A stretch of DNA of 64,000 nt from Thalassotalea_F euphylliae (GCF_042682785.1 NZ_JBHUIB010000001.1:124001-188000), one strand, 5' to 3'. Shown: positions 7,757-17,270, counted from the stretch's first letter. The notes: a model not told the origin generated them from the sequence alone. Translations and numbers: made by a program.

Positions 7757-10123
7757 ATGAAAAACTTAAAACAACTATCTATCGCTTCTGTTCTCGTTAT
7801 TCTCTTCTTGTTGGCCACTGTTTCAGGTTGGATCTACAGCCGTATTGACAGTGCCTTACCCAAACTTGACGGTAAAGTAACACTTTTTGGTCTAACAACT
7901 ACCGCCCAAATAGAGCGTGATGAAAATGGCTTTGCCATGATAAGTGCGGAAAACCGGAACGATGCGGCAATGGCTTTAGGTTTTGTGCATGCACAGGAAC
8001 GCTTCTTTCAGATGGATTTATTACGCCGAAACTCAGCTGGTGAGCTTTCCAGCCTTTTCGGGGAAGTCGCCATTGACTATGACAAGAAGATCAGAACGCA
8101 TCGTTTTCGCGAACGCGCTCGCGATATCATTAAGCAGATGGAAAAAGCTGAGTTTGATATGTTGCAAGCCTACACTCGCGGCGTAAATCAGGGCTTAGAG
8201 CGTCTGGGTGTCACGCCATTCGAATATTTGCTACTACGCCAAACACCCGTATTGTGGCAGGAAGAAGACACCGTCCTTGCCGTGCTTAGTATGTATCTAG
8301 ACCTTCAAGAAAGTGACGGCAATAGTGAAATTAGTGCTGGCATTATGGCTAGGCATTTACCGAAAGACGTTTTCGATTTTCTGACGCCACAAGGAAGCCA
8401 CTGGGACGCTGCTATTGATGACACACATATAGCACCAGCTAGTATGCCAAATACCTGGCCAGTCGATCTACATGAAGCTACAGAAACCGCCGCGTTACCG
8501 ATTACTGACTATGACAGCTATGGCTCGAACAATTGGGCAGTATCTGGCGCTCGTTCAACCACAGGAGCAGCAATCGTAGCTAACGATATGCACTTGGGTA
8601 TTCGCGTCCCAAACACTTGGTTTAGGGCGTCTATCACATACAGGCAAAATGGTGAGCAAATCAAAGTCACCGGTGCTTCGCTTCCTGGCACTCCGAATAT
8701 TGTTGTGGGAAGTAATGGGTCTATTGCTTGGGGCTTTACAAATAGCTATGGCGATTACAGTGACGTCATCGTATTAAAAACGAATGAAGATAAAAGCCAA
8801 TATTTAACACCTGACGGTTACCAACCATTTAGCGAAAGCACTCAAATGATCGCTATCAAAGGTAAAGAATCTACTGAGTATTTGGTGAGAGATACTATTT
8901 GGGGCCCTGTTATTGGAGAAACAGCTGAAGGAGAACTTTTAGCCTATCGCTGGGTCGCTCACGACATTAATGCAGTTAACTTAACGCCAACACGTTTGGA
9001 GACAGCGAAAACTGTCGAGCAAGCTTTTGCTATCGCGGCAACGGCGGGCATACCGGCGCAAAATATGATGGTTGGTGACGCGCAAGGCAACATTGGCTGG
9101 ACCATTATGGGGCCAATTCCAACAAAACAAGGGGATGTTGGCCAACTTCCACAAGACTGGTCTACCGGTGAAAACGGCTGGACGGGTTACCTCAAAGCTG
9201 AAGATTACCCGCAAGTATATAACCCAGAGCATGGTCGACTATGGACAGCAAACTCTCGTATTGTTGGTGACGAGATGTACGCAAAGCTTGGCAACGGTGG
9301 TTATGCACTAGGTGCACGTGCGCAACAAATAAAACAGCGATTGTTTGAGAGAGAAGCGTTTTCTGAGCAAGACTTACTTAATATCGCTCTTGATAGCGAA
9401 GCACTATTTATGAAGCGCTGGCAAACACTCATATTGCAAGAAGTATTAACGGATGAAAACCTTGCAGCGCAAAGCAATTGGCAACAAGCACGAGCAGTAT
9501 TGGACACACCAGAGTTGTTTGCAGATATAGACTCTGTTGCCTATCGCCTCGCGCAAAACTACCGCCATGAACTCAAAGACTTAGTATTTGCTTCGCTTTC
9601 TGCCTATCTAACAAGTAAAGATGAGAACTATACCCCAAACGCCATAAAGCGCCGCATTGAAGTGCCTTTGTGGGAATTGGTATCTAACAAGCCCGAAGAC
9701 TTTTTACCGGACGGTCAACGTTGGTCTCAAGTGATGGCTCAAGCAATGGATAACACCCTTGAAAAGCTGACTAAAGACCAGCCGCTTGAAGAAGCAACAT
9801 GGGGTCTTGAGAACGCCGCGAAAATTGAACACCCCATGGCAAGCTCAATTCCTTTATTCGGAAAGTACCTGAATATGCCTGCCGATCCTTTACCGGGCGA
9901 CACGTATATTCCTCGCGTTGATGGTGCTGGCTTTGGCGCGTCTGAACGTATGGTGGTATCACCAGGTAACGAAGAATCTGGTATTTTCCATATGCCAACT
10001 AGCCAAGCAGGTCACCCATGGAGCCCTTATTTTGGAAAGGGCCACCAAGATTGGGTGCAAGGTAAGCCTAGCCCGTTTTTACCGGGTGAAGCCAAGTATA
10101 AGTTAACCTTGCTTAGCTACTAA
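7757..10123 (+). CDS. Penicillin acylase family N-terminal nucleophile hydrolase
   Basis: 788 aa precursor of an Ntn-hydrolase that cleaves amide bonds, such as penicillin G, acyl-homoserine lactones or related acyl-amides. Residues 5-27 are one hydrophobic segment (signal or anchor), placing it in the periplasm. The alpha part covers about 30-235. It is followed by a linker and the processing site YGSNNWAV, in which S257 becomes the N-terminal nucleophile of the beta chain after self-cleavage. HLGIRVPNTWF and GTPNIVVGSNGSIAWGFTN are typical beta-chain motifs. Length fits the family. Substrate class (antibiotic, quorum signal, other) cannot be fixed from sequence. It stands alone and is followed by the pheL leader. 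Confidence 0.9.
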   Translation: MKNLKQLSIASVLVILFLLATVSGWIYSRIDSALPKLDGKVTLFGLTTTAQIERDENGFAMISAENRNDAAMALGFVHAQERFFQMDLLRRNSAGELSSLFGEVAIDYDKKIRTHRFRERARDIIKQMEKAEFDMLQAYTRGVNQGLERLGVTPFEYLLLRQTPVLWQEEDTVLAVLSMYLDLQESDGNSEISAGIMARHLPKDVFDFLTPQGSHWDAAIDDTHIAPASMPNTWPVDLHEATETAALPITDYDSYGSNNWAVSGARSTTGAAIVANDMHLGIRVPNTWFRASITYRQNGEQIKVTGASLPGTPNIVVGSNGSIAWGFTNSYGDYSDVIVLKTNEDKSQYLTPDGYQPFSESTQMIAIKGKESTEYLVRDTIWGPVIGETAEGELLAYRWVAHDINAVNLTPTRLETAKTVEQAFAIAATAGIPAQNMMVGDAQGNIGWTIMGPIPTKQGDVGQLPQDWSTGENGWTGYLKAEDYPQVYNPEHGRLWTANSRIVGDEMYAKLGNGGYALGARAQQIKQRLFEREAFSEQDLLNIALDSEALFMKRWQTLILQEVLTDENLAAQSNWQQARAVLDTPELFADIDSVAYRLAQNYRHELKDLVFASLSAYLTSKDENYTPNAIKRRIEVPLWELVSNKPEDFLPDGQRWSQVMAQAMDNTLEKLTKDQPLEEATWGLENAAKIEHPMASSIPLFGKYLNMPADPLPGDTYIPRVDGAGFGASERMVVSPGNEESGIFHMPTSQAGHPWSPYFGKGHQDWVQGKPSPFLPGEAKYKLTLLSY

Positions 10124-10177
10124 GACTTTGTGTAATTAATGCTTGCAACCGACGTATAGGCTAGATACATTAATCGC

Positions 10178-10234
10178 ATGAACGCAAAACATACAACGCT
10201 TCTCTTTATTTTCTTTTTTACCTTGCTTAGCTGA
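10178..10234 (+). CDS. pheL: Phenylalanine leader peptide PheL, 18 aa
   Basis: The short frame reads MNAKHTTLLFIFFFTLLS. It has four Phe codons clustered at codons 10 and 12-14 (TTT ATT TTC TTT TTT) and ends TGA just before the attenuator hairpins of pheA. By analogy with enterobacterial pheL, ribosomes stall at these codons when charged tRNA-Phe is scarce. Seen directly: the frame, the Phe run and the hairpins. Inferred: the regulation. No strong Shine-Dalgarno sequence precedes the ATG. Confidence 0.85.
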   Translation: MNAKHTTLLFIFFFTLLS

Positions 10235-10297
10235 GGGGCGTTTTTGTGAGAAAAATTCTTAACTAGCAAAAACCTCCTCTTTAGGAGGTTTTTTTTT
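10195..10297 (+). promoter_or_regulatory. Phe attenuator with mutually exclusive hairpins
   Basis: Four segments can be read. Segment 1 (AACGCTTCTC, 10195-10204, inside pheL) pairs with segment 2 (GAGGGGCGTT, 10233-10242) over ten positions including two G-U pairs. Segment 2, extended to 10246, can instead pair with segment 3 (CAAAAACCTCCTC, 10267-10279). Segment 3 otherwise forms the terminator with segment 4 (AGGAGG). A ribosome stalled on the Phe codons (10205-10219) would cover segment 1, free segment 2, and so block the terminator. This is the classic amino acid attenuation design. Confidence 0.82.
10268..10297 (+). terminator. pheA attenuator terminator
   Basis: Stem ACCTCCT / AGGAGGT with a CTTT loop, followed by a run of eight or more T. 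It lies between pheL and the pheA ribosome binding site, so it ends transcription when phenylalanine is plentiful. Confidence 0.92.
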
Positions 10298-10325
10298 GAC
10301 TAAACAACATTGAAGGCAGAATATC

Positions 10326-11501
10326 GTGGAGCAAGAACTCGACCTAAACAAAATTCGTGAACAAATAACCGACACTGACCAACAGTTACTCGCACTGTTT
10401 GCCAAACGTAGAGCTCTGACCCTTAATGTTGCAAAAAGCAAAGCACATCAGGTACGCCCTGTTCGTGATCAGCAACGTGAGCAAGAGTTGCTGATTCGCC
10501 TGATCAACCAAGGTAAAGAGCTTGGCTTAGACGCTCATTATGTGACGAGTGTATTCCAAACGATTATTGAAGATTCGGTATTAAACCAACAAGCATACTT
10601 ACAGACACTTACTAACCCAGACCTGCAAATGCCGGCTGTAAGCGTTGCTTTTCTTGGAGATAAGGGTTCGTATAGTTACTTAGCGAGTCATCGCTATTTC
10701 TCAAGACGCGCTGAACAGCTGATTGAATCTGGCTGCCAGAGCTTTGCAGACATCATGCAGCTGGTTGAAGCAGGTCACGTTGATTACGGCGTGCTACCTA
10801 TTGAGAATACAAGCTCAGGCAGTATTAACGAAGTGTATGACTTATTGCAGCATACTAACCTTTCGATTGTCGGTGAGATTACACAACCCATTGAGCACTG
10901 CCTATTAACAGCGGTAAACACACGACTAGAAAACATTAAGACGATTTACGCACATGGGCAACCATTTACGCAATGCAGTAACTTCCTCGATAAGCAGCAC
11001 GAAATGCGTATTGAATACTGTGACAGTACTGCAGATGCCATGGCAAAAGTATATGAACTGCAAGACGAAACGGTTGCTGTCATCGGTAGCGAAGAAGGCG
11101 GCCATTTATACAAATTGCATGCACTAGAGAAATCTATCGCAAATCAAGACGAGAACCACAGTCGCTTTATCGTGGTAGCGAGAAAACCAATTGATGTTGC
11201 CGAGCAAATACCAGCGAAAACAACATTTATTTTAGCGACAGGTCAAAAACCAGGGGCGTTAGTAGAATGTTTGTTGGTGCTAAAAGAAAAAGGCATCAAT
11301 ATGTGTAAGCTGGAGTCGCGCCCTATTCAAGGCCGCCCTTGGGAAGAAATGTTCTACATTGACGTGGAAGCAAATGCGAAAACTGTGGTTATGCAAGAAG
11401 CGATTGCTGACCTGACAAATTTGACCAACTTTATCAAAGTGCTCGGTTGCTACCCTATTGAACATATAAGTCCGACTAGCGTGCCAAGTTCTGCCTTATA
11501 G
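10326..11501 (+). CDS. pheA: Bifunctional chorismate mutase / prephenate dehydratase
   Basis: 391 aa enzyme making phenylpyruvate from chorismate via prephenate, the branch to phenylalanine. The start codon is GTG, with GAAGG about 8 bases upstream. Chorismate mutase (AroQ type) covers about 5-95 (REQITDTDQQLLALFAKRRAL). Prephenate dehydratase covers about 105-285 (VAFLGDKGSYSYLA, PIENTSSGSINEVYDLL). An ACT domain covers about 300-380 with GALVECL and ESRPIQGRPWEEMFY; the GALV and ESRP motifs bind phenylalanine in E. coli PheA, so feedback inhibition is expected. Expression is under the upstream attenuator. In E. coli pheA lies tail to tail with tyrA; here about 6.3 kb intervenes. Confidence 0.97.
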   Translation: MEQELDLNKIREQITDTDQQLLALFAKRRALTLNVAKSKAHQVRPVRDQQREQELLIRLINQGKELGLDAHYVTSVFQTIIEDSVLNQQAYLQTLTNPDLQMPAVSVAFLGDKGSYSYLASHRYFSRRAEQLIESGCQSFADIMQLVEAGHVDYGVLPIENTSSGSINEVYDLLQHTNLSIVGEITQPIEHCLLTAVNTRLENIKTIYAHGQPFTQCSNFLDKQHEMRIEYCDSTADAMAKVYELQDETVAVIGSEEGGHLYKLHALEKSIANQDENHSRFIVVARKPIDVAEQIPAKTTFILATGQKPGALVECLLVLKEKGINMCKLESRPIQGRPWEEMFYIDVEANAKTVVMQEAIADLTNLTNFIKVLGCYPIEHISPTSVPSSAL

Positions 11502-11532
11502 TTAGCTCTCCGTCACTAGCAAAAAACTTCGA

Positions 11533-11562
11533 TAAAAAAAGCGCTCATTGAGCGCTTTTTTA
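11533..11562. terminator. Bidirectional intrinsic terminator
   Basis: GCGCTCA / TGAGCGC inverted repeat flanked by A and T runs, between convergent pheA and the RND permease gene. Confidence 0.88.
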
Positions 11563-11574
11563 ACGTTATACGTC

Positions 11575-14500
11575 CTACTTTTCGTTACTCTTCAGACGTT
11601 CTAATTCCTGGCTAATGGCTTGTGGCGAGCCAGTGTTGCGACATAGCCAATAGTATGCGCCAGGCACAACAAAGAGTGTAAAGATACTCGCCAGTGAAAC
11701 ACCTGCAAAAATAACCACACCAATAACCATGCGGCTTTCATGCCCAGGGCCTGTCGCTATTACAAGAGGAATTGAGCTCGTAACTGTGGTAAATGTGGTC
11801 ATCACAATTGGACGTAAACGCTGTTGCGCCGCGTTGATAAGCGCCGTTTCAAATGCTTCACCTTTATCACGTAATTGGTTTGCAAACTCAACGATTAAAA
11901 TACCGTTTTTGGCTGCTAATCCAATTAGCATCACAATACCTATTTGGCTATATATGTTAAGGCTCATGCCCATATACTCTAGACCAGCAAGCGCGCCAAC
12001 AAGTGCCAAAGGAACAGTTAGTAAGATAACAAACGGATGAATAAAGCTTTCAAACTGGGCTGACAGCACAAGGTAGGTAATTAAGAGCGCTAGCGCAAAA
12101 ATAAATAGTACCGATGTGCCAGACTCTTTCAGCAACATTGATTGCCCTTTGTAATCAACTTGTGCTTCATCTGGTAAGTGTTCAGCAACGACTTGATTCA
12201 AGTAATCAAGTGCCTCACCTAAGGCATAACCATCAGCTAAATTTGCTTCAATCGTCACGCTACGCAAACGGTTGTAACGGTTCAACTGAGACGATGTTGC
12301 ATTTTCACGAATACTGATAAGGTTTGACAGCGGTACAAGCTCGCCAGAGTCCTGTGAGCGAACGTAGATGTTATCGATATCCGTCGGACTGCTAAAGTCA
12401 GCTTCATCACCTTCAATAATGACATCATACTCTTCACCACGGTCAACAAACGTTGTCACTCGACGCTGGCCTAACATGGTTTCGAGCGTCTTTGCGATAT
12501 CCCCGATAGGTACGCCTAAGTCGTATGCCCGATTGTGATCAATCTCTACGAGTAACTGTGGGAATGTTTCTTTGTAGTCGCTCTGTACACTCAATAAATT
12601 TGGGTTTTCTTGGGCCTTGGCGACAACAATATCTCGCCACCTAGCAAGCTCCTCGTAGGTATTACCCTGAATAACAAACTCTACAGGTTGGCTATTGCCC
12701 ATACCTCGCAAGCCTTGGCGAATAATTGGGAAAGCACGCACATCAGCGACATCAGCTAGTTCACGGGTAAACGTTCCTGCAAATTCGAATGTTGAGAATT
12801 TACGCTCATCCCATTTAGGTAATCCAACAATGGCTATGCCACCTGTACCACCAAAACCAGGTACACGAACAATAACACGGTCTAAATCGCCTTTTTCTTG
12901 GTAGGCCAGTAATTTAGATTCTATTTGCTTCATGTTCTTCACATTATTTTCATAGCTCGCGCCTTCAGCACCGCGCATAACTACGAATAAATCGCCACGA
13001 TCTTCCTTTGGGCTGTATTCGTTTGGCAACATCTGGAACAAACTATAAACGGCATATAGAGAGCCTGAAATAATTAACACAAGCATCATCGGCTGATGAA
13101 TTGACGTTTTCAGCGCCTCTGCGTAAGAGTTTTCAAGCTTAGTAAAGCCTTTGTCTAACAGCTGCCCTAGGCTAGAACTGCGCTCTCGGTGTTTAAGCAT
13201 TTTCGAACACAACATCGGTGTTAGTGATAATGCCGTAAGGCTAGAGAATATCACCGCAGCAGCTATTGCAAGCGCAAATTCAGTAAACAATCGCCCCATA
13301 TTGCCTGATAAGAAAACCAAAGGCACAAACACCGCAACAAGCACCAATGTCGTTGCGATAACGGCAAACGCGACTTCTCGCCCACCTTCATAAGCAGCAA
13401 CCAATGGCGGTTGTCCCTTTTCAATTCTCCGGTAGATGTTTTCTAGAACAACGATGGCATCATCAACAACCAAACCAATAGCAAGAACGAGCGCTAGCAA
13501 GGTCAGTAAGTTGATTGAAAAGTCTAACCAAGTCAGTGCCATCATCGAACCAATTAACGCAACCGGCACTGTAATGGCAGGGATAATCGTAGCGCGGATG
13601 TTTCCTAAGAAGAGGAATATCACCAAAATAACCATCATCATGGCGATAAATAAGGTGTTGTACACCTCGTCTATCGAACCTTGAATAAACACCGACGAGT
13701 CATAGCTATTGGTGATGGTTGTACCAACCGGCAATGACTCACGAATTTTACCCATTTCACTGCGAGCCGCTTTAACTACCTCTAAGGTGTTCGCTTTAGA
13801 TTGCTTGATAATTCCTAGACCAACCATGTTTTTACCGTTACCACGGAACATGTTCTCGTCATCTTCAGCAGCAACCTCAACGCGAGCAACATCGCCAAGT
13901 CGCACTAACGTGCCATCTTCACCTTTGGCAATAACCATGCGGCGGAAGTCATTCTCAGAGCGATAGCTGCGTTCAACTCGAATCGAAAAGTCTCGATCAA
14001 CAGATTCAATTTCACCTGCCGGCAATTCAATATTTTGGGCGCGCAATGTTGACTCAATATCATCAACGGTGACGCCGCGAGCAGCCATGGCAACACGATC
14101 AAGGAATACCTTCATCGCATATGTACGGCCACCGCCCACACGTACTTGCGCCACCCCATCAACAACAGCAAAACGATCGACTATATATCGCTCTGCGTAG
14201 TCTGTAAGTTGTAGTGTGCTCATTGTGTCACTTTGCATCACAAACCACACAATGACGTTCTCATCGCTATTGGCTTTGAAAACTTCCGGCGGATCCGCCT
14301 GTTCAGGTAACTGCCTCAATGCTCGAGAAATACGGTCTCGTACGTCATTGGTCGCTGAATCTATATCTCTGTCTAGCTCGAATTCAATGGTAATACTTGA
14401 GCGACCAACACGACTGTTTGATGTGATATTTTTAACGCCCTCTACACCACTAATTCTGTCTTCTAATACCTGCGTAATTTTCGTTTCAACGATGGCAGCT

Positions 14501-14664
14501 GAAGCACCAGGATACGAGGTGTTAATGCTGACTACAGGCGGGTCTATATCTGGATACTCTCGCAGTGGTAACAAAAAGAAGGCGACGACACCGAAGGTAA
14601 CAATCAGCAAATTCAGTACGGTGGCAAAAACAGGTCGTTTTACCGATAAATCAGATAAAATCAC
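11575..14664 (-). CDS. RND efflux pump inner-membrane transporter (HAE1/AcrB family)
   Basis: 1029 aa proton-driven efflux permease with the usual twelve membrane helices and two large periplasmic loops. It opens MILSDLSVKRPVFATVLNLL and carries the adjacent aspartates of the proton relay (GLVVDDAIVVLENIYR) on helix 4 and the relay lysine in GLAAKNGILIVEFANQL on helix 10. Length matches AcrB/MexB. It starts 2 bases after the stop of the adaptor gene, so the two are co-transcribed. No outer-membrane TolC-type channel gene is nearby, so it must borrow one. Substrates are unknown. Sequence features are closer to the VexH/MexQ-like group than to AcrB itself (impression only). Confidence 0.95.
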   Translation of the reverse strand: MILSDLSVKRPVFATVLNLLIVTFGVVAFFLLPLREYPDIDPPVVSINTSYPGASAAIVETKITQVLEDRISGVEGVKNITSNSRVGRSSITIEFELDRDIDSATNDVRDRISRALRQLPEQADPPEVFKANSDENVIVWFVMQSDTMSTLQLTDYAERYIVDRFAVVDGVAQVRVGGGRTYAMKVFLDRVAMAARGVTVDDIESTLRAQNIELPAGEIESVDRDFSIRVERSYRSENDFRRMVIAKGEDGTLVRLGDVARVEVAAEDDENMFRGNGKNMVGLGIIKQSKANTLEVVKAARSEMGKIRESLPVGTTITNSYDSSVFIQGSIDEVYNTLFIAMMMVILVIFLFLGNIRATIIPAITVPVALIGSMMALTWLDFSINLLTLLALVLAIGLVVDDAIVVLENIYRRIEKGQPPLVAAYEGGREVAFAVIATTLVLVAVFVPLVFLSGNMGRLFTEFALAIAAAVIFSSLTALSLTPMLCSKMLKHRERSSSLGQLLDKGFTKLENSYAEALKTSIHQPMMLVLIISGSLYAVYSLFQMLPNEYSPKEDRGDLFVVMRGAEGASYENNVKNMKQIESKLLAYQEKGDLDRVIVRVPGFGGTGGIAIVGLPKWDERKFSTFEFAGTFTRELADVADVRAFPIIRQGLRGMGNSQPVEFVIQGNTYEELARWRDIVVAKAQENPNLLSVQSDYKETFPQLLVEIDHNRAYDLGVPIGDIAKTLETMLGQRRVTTFVDRGEEYDVIIEGDEADFSSPTDIDNIYVRSQDSGELVPLSNLISIRENATSSQLNRYNRLRSVTIEANLADGYALGEALDYLNQVVAEHLPDEAQVDYKGQSMLLKESGTSVLFIFALALLITYLVLSAQFESFIHPFVILLTVPLALVGALAGLEYMGMSLNIYSQIGIVMLIGLAAKNGILIVEFANQLRDKGEAFETALINAAQQRLRPIVMTTFTTVTSSIPLVIATGPGHESRMVIGVVIFAGVSLASIFTLFVVPGAYYWLCRNTGSPQAISQELERLKSNEK

Positions 14665-14666
14665 GA

Positions 14667-15719
14667 CTAGTTCTCCAGAATGTTAACGCTACTGCCTTCT
14701 CGCAGTTTCAACGCGCCTTCAACCACAACAGCTTCGCCTTCCACTAGCCCCCCAATAATTTCTACTTTGCCTGGTTTACGGCGACCAACTGTTACTTGCT
14801 TTCTGACCGCTTTACCTTCATTGGTGACAAAGACGTAGTGTCTATCTTCGATAGGGATAACTGCACTCTCAGGCACTTGAAGAACATTCTCAACGCTACG
14901 CTCTACGTTAATATTGAGTAGCATACCGGCGCGAAGTGCATAATCAGAGTTTGGGATTTCAGCACGGATTTTGACCATGCGAGTTACATTGTCAATGCGA
15001 GGGTCTATCGATGTAATTTTCCCCATGAACACTCGCTGACCATATGCGGTATTCGTTGCTTCTATCGCTTGACCTATTTTTACAGTGGTATAAAAGCGTT
15101 CTGGTACAGAAAAATCGACTTTGACAATACTGAGGTCATCTAGCGAGGTAATAAGTGCGCCTGATTCTATATACGCACCAACACTGATTTCTCTAAAGCC
15201 CAACACCCCATCAAAAGGTGCTGAAATAGTTAATTCGTTCAATTTAGTGCGAGCACTGAGCAGCTGAGCAGCTATTGCTTTAGTTTTCGCTTCCTGCTCA
15301 TCTACTTGAGATTTTGACGTCGCCTTTTTCTGTAAAAGTCCTTGGAAACGATTAAGTTGAGCCACAGACTCTGCTAAATTTGCTTCAAGCTCTTTAATTT
15401 TTGCATCTTCTTCCGCATGGTTCAGCTTTACCAGGATGTCACCTTTACTGACTATTTGGCCATCGGTAAAGTACACGCCTTCAACAAAGTCTGCATTTTT
15501 TGAAGTAATAAGTACCTGTTCATTTGCGCGGGCGTTACCTAGCGCTTCAATGACGTCTTTGAACTCTTCTGTCTGTGCTTGAGCGACTCGAACAGCCACC
15601 GTACGCTGATGACGTTTCTTCTCCCCAGCCTCTTGCGGCCAATTAATATAAACAATTAACCCTGCTATCAGCAGCAAAAGAGTTAAAAACGGAAGACGAC
15701 TTTTTATAGTTCTAGGCAT
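14667..15719 (-). CDS. RND efflux periplasmic adaptor (membrane fusion protein)
   Basis: 350 aa adaptor linking the RND permease downstream with an outer-membrane channel. One N-terminal membrane anchor lies at about 8-26 (LPFLTLLLLIAGLIVYI). It is followed by a split biotinyl-lipoyl domain around an alpha-helical hairpin (about 100-165, rich in Glu/Lys/Ala), then the beta-barrel and membrane-proximal domains. ISAPFDGVLGFREISVGAYI is the conserved lipoyl half-motif. It is the first gene of a two-gene operon; no dedicated regulator is adjacent. Confidence 0.93.
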   Translation of the reverse strand: MPRTIKSRLPFLTLLLLIAGLIVYINWPQEAGEKKRHQRTVAVRVAQAQTEEFKDVIEALGNARANEQVLITSKNADFVEGVYFTDGQIVSKGDILVKLNHAEEDAKIKELEANLAESVAQLNRFQGLLQKKATSKSQVDEQEAKTKAIAAQLLSARTKLNELTISAPFDGVLGFREISVGAYIESGALITSLDDLSIVKVDFSVPERFYTTVKIGQAIEATNTAYGQRVFMGKITSIDPRIDNVTRMVKIRAEIPNSDYALRAGMLLNINVERSVENVLQVPESAVIPIEDRHYVFVTNEGKAVRKQVTVGRRKPGKVEIIGGLVEGEAVVVEGALKLREGSSVNILEN

Positions 15720-15871
15720 AGCAGATACACACTCTCAATTTAGTCGAGCAAATTTATCAAAGTAGTGATAACCCAACGAGGCTATTCATCTGAAAATATA
15801 GGACGTTAAACGTAAAATTGTTACCAAGAGGTAAAATAAGATTAAAAATCGTTTGCTCTAAAAAATTCAGA

Positions 15872-15877
15872 TATAAT
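15872..15877 (+). promoter_or_regulatory. Perfect -10 hexamer upstream of the 15911 gene
   Basis: TATAAT lies here. The -35 is weak: the best fit, AATCGT at 18 bases spacing, is poor. It falls inside the longest possible reading frame and so favours the downstream start at 15911. Confidence 0.4.
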
Positions 15878-15910
15878 CTAGAGTTACCAACAACAGACAG
15901 AGCTACAGCT

Positions 15911-16567
15911 TTGATTAAACCTGCTCATCTCGCCATATTGGCTTTTGTTATTCTTGGTGGCTTAATGTGGTTTGCTGCCAGTGGTTCCATGCGTCAATAC
16001 ATAGACGACTACCAAAACACTGTTTCCCAGAAATTACCTAAAGGCAGTGAATTTTCGATACAAGACGTTCAGTTTTCTCGCCAAGATAACGCCGGCGCTA
16101 TAACCGGAATAACCTTGAAAACACCTGTTTTTAACGGTGAATACGCAACCCTCAACATTGACACCATGCAATGGCAATATGAAGGCAGAAGCCTCAAGAA
16201 AAAAGTAGTAAATACTGAATGGGTCATGATTGAAAATGCGCAGTTTGAGCTTCCAAACCAAGCACCGAAGCAAGCGCTTAATGTACTAAACGGCTTTATT
16301 GAAGCACTCGTTGATACAGCAGAACAAAATCAGAAAGGCTTAGCGGGTCGAAAGGAATTTGAATTAAGTATCAACAAAGTCACCATTAATAACTTGTATA
16401 TCACACTAAAAGATGGCGAAACCCCTATTGAGGAAGTTATTGACAGTAAATTGATTCACTCATCAGACACCCTTACCGGACCGAATCAAATGAGTGTCGC
16501 TGGCGCTAAAGTTATGAGCACAATAATATTAGCTGCTGAACAAAGCTTAACAACCCAAGGAAAATAA
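15911..16567 (+). CDS. Membrane-anchored hypothetical protein
   Basis: I do not recognise the family. With a TTG start at 15911 the protein is 218 aa and opens with a membrane segment (IKPAHLAILAFVILGGLMWF) followed by a soluble, probably periplasmic beta-rich domain. The frame stays open upstream to a TTG at 15818 (249 aa), but that extension is basic, lacks a ribosome binding site and contains a perfect TATAAT, so I prefer the shorter form. Repeated amphipathic strands such as ITLKTPVFNGEYATLNIDTM suggest an AsmA-like or lipid-contact fold, but that is only a guess. It is divergent from the efflux operon and precedes the outer-membrane protein gene by 57 bases. Confidence 0.6.
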   Translation: MIKPAHLAILAFVILGGLMWFAASGSMRQYIDDYQNTVSQKLPKGSEFSIQDVQFSRQDNAGAITGITLKTPVFNGEYATLNIDTMQWQYEGRSLKKKVVNTEWVMIENAQFELPNQAPKQALNVLNGFIEALVDTAEQNQKGLAGRKEFELSINKVTINNLYITLKDGETPIEEVIDSKLIHSSDTLTGPNQMSVAGAKVMSTIILAAEQSLTTQGK

Positions 16568-16624
16568 TCAGTCGATATAGCATGGATGCTATATACTTAA
16601 ATAAAAACAACAAGGACAGCATGC

Positions 16625-17242
16625 ATGTTTAGCCTCATCAAAACAAAGACTTACATAGGTATACTGACGCTTCTTTTAGGTGTTTTTAGTGTGCACGCCC
16701 AAGATTCTGAAACGCCTAGCGGATACGAAATCACGCCGTATTTCGGCTATATGTTTGGTCCTGAAATAGGTGACGGAAATGGCGGCGATATCGACATTTC
16801 AGACGATGCACATTTAGGGCTAGCTTTTTCATGGCGCGATTCCCCCAATGGCCAAGGCCAAATTCTGATTAATTATGTGAGCCACGACTTCGATAATCCC
16901 AGTGACGGCGGTAAAGAAGATCTCAACGTACTTTACACGCACTTTAATGGGGTAGCTGAATTTAGAGATGGAAACTATGTAACCACCTTCTCTATCGGTT
17001 TAGGCGGAGCCTATATCGACACTGATTATGAAAGTGAAATATTCCCCTCTGCTACCTTAGCAGTGGGCACACGTTACGAATTTACACCGTTTTTCGCGAT
17101 GTTCACTGAAATAAGAGGGTATGCCACGTATACCGATGAAGATGATGAAACGTTTTGTAGAGACGATGTTTGCATCGCAGAGTTTGATGATGCTATTTAC
17201 TATGACACCTCGATCTCTGTTGGTTTAGCATTCGCTTTTTGA
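16625..17242 (+). CDS. Predicted outer-membrane beta-barrel protein
   Basis: 205 aa protein with a clear Sec signal peptide (about 1-25, ending VHA before QDSE). Alternating strands, high Gly/Asp/aromatic content and a C-terminal Phe (VGLAFAF) are the marks of a small outer-membrane barrel assembled by the BAM complex. It resembles OmpW/OprF-type small barrels in length only; I cannot name the family. A loop at about 178-187 carries two Cys (ETFCRDDVCIAEF) that could form a disulfide. A good ribosome binding site AAGGA precedes the ATG. It ends before a strong terminator. Confidence 0.75.
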   Translation: MFSLIKTKTYIGILTLLLGVFSVHAQDSETPSGYEITPYFGYMFGPEIGDGNGGDIDISDDAHLGLAFSWRDSPNGQGQILINYVSHDFDNPSDGGKEDLNVLYTHFNGVAEFRDGNYVTTFSIGLGGAYIDTDYESEIFPSATLAVGTRYEFTPFFAMFTEIRGYATYTDEDDETFCRDDVCIAEFDDAIYYDTSISVGLAFAF

Positions 17243-17270
17243 CACTCTAAAACTCTTTGTTTCAGCGAAT

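Noticed and set aside
13436..14686. Long antisense frames within the RND permease genes (also in 39.5-40.4 and 41.6-41.9 kb)
   Set aside because: They mirror the codon pattern of the real gene, have low-complexity Thr/Ser/Ala composition and no start signals.
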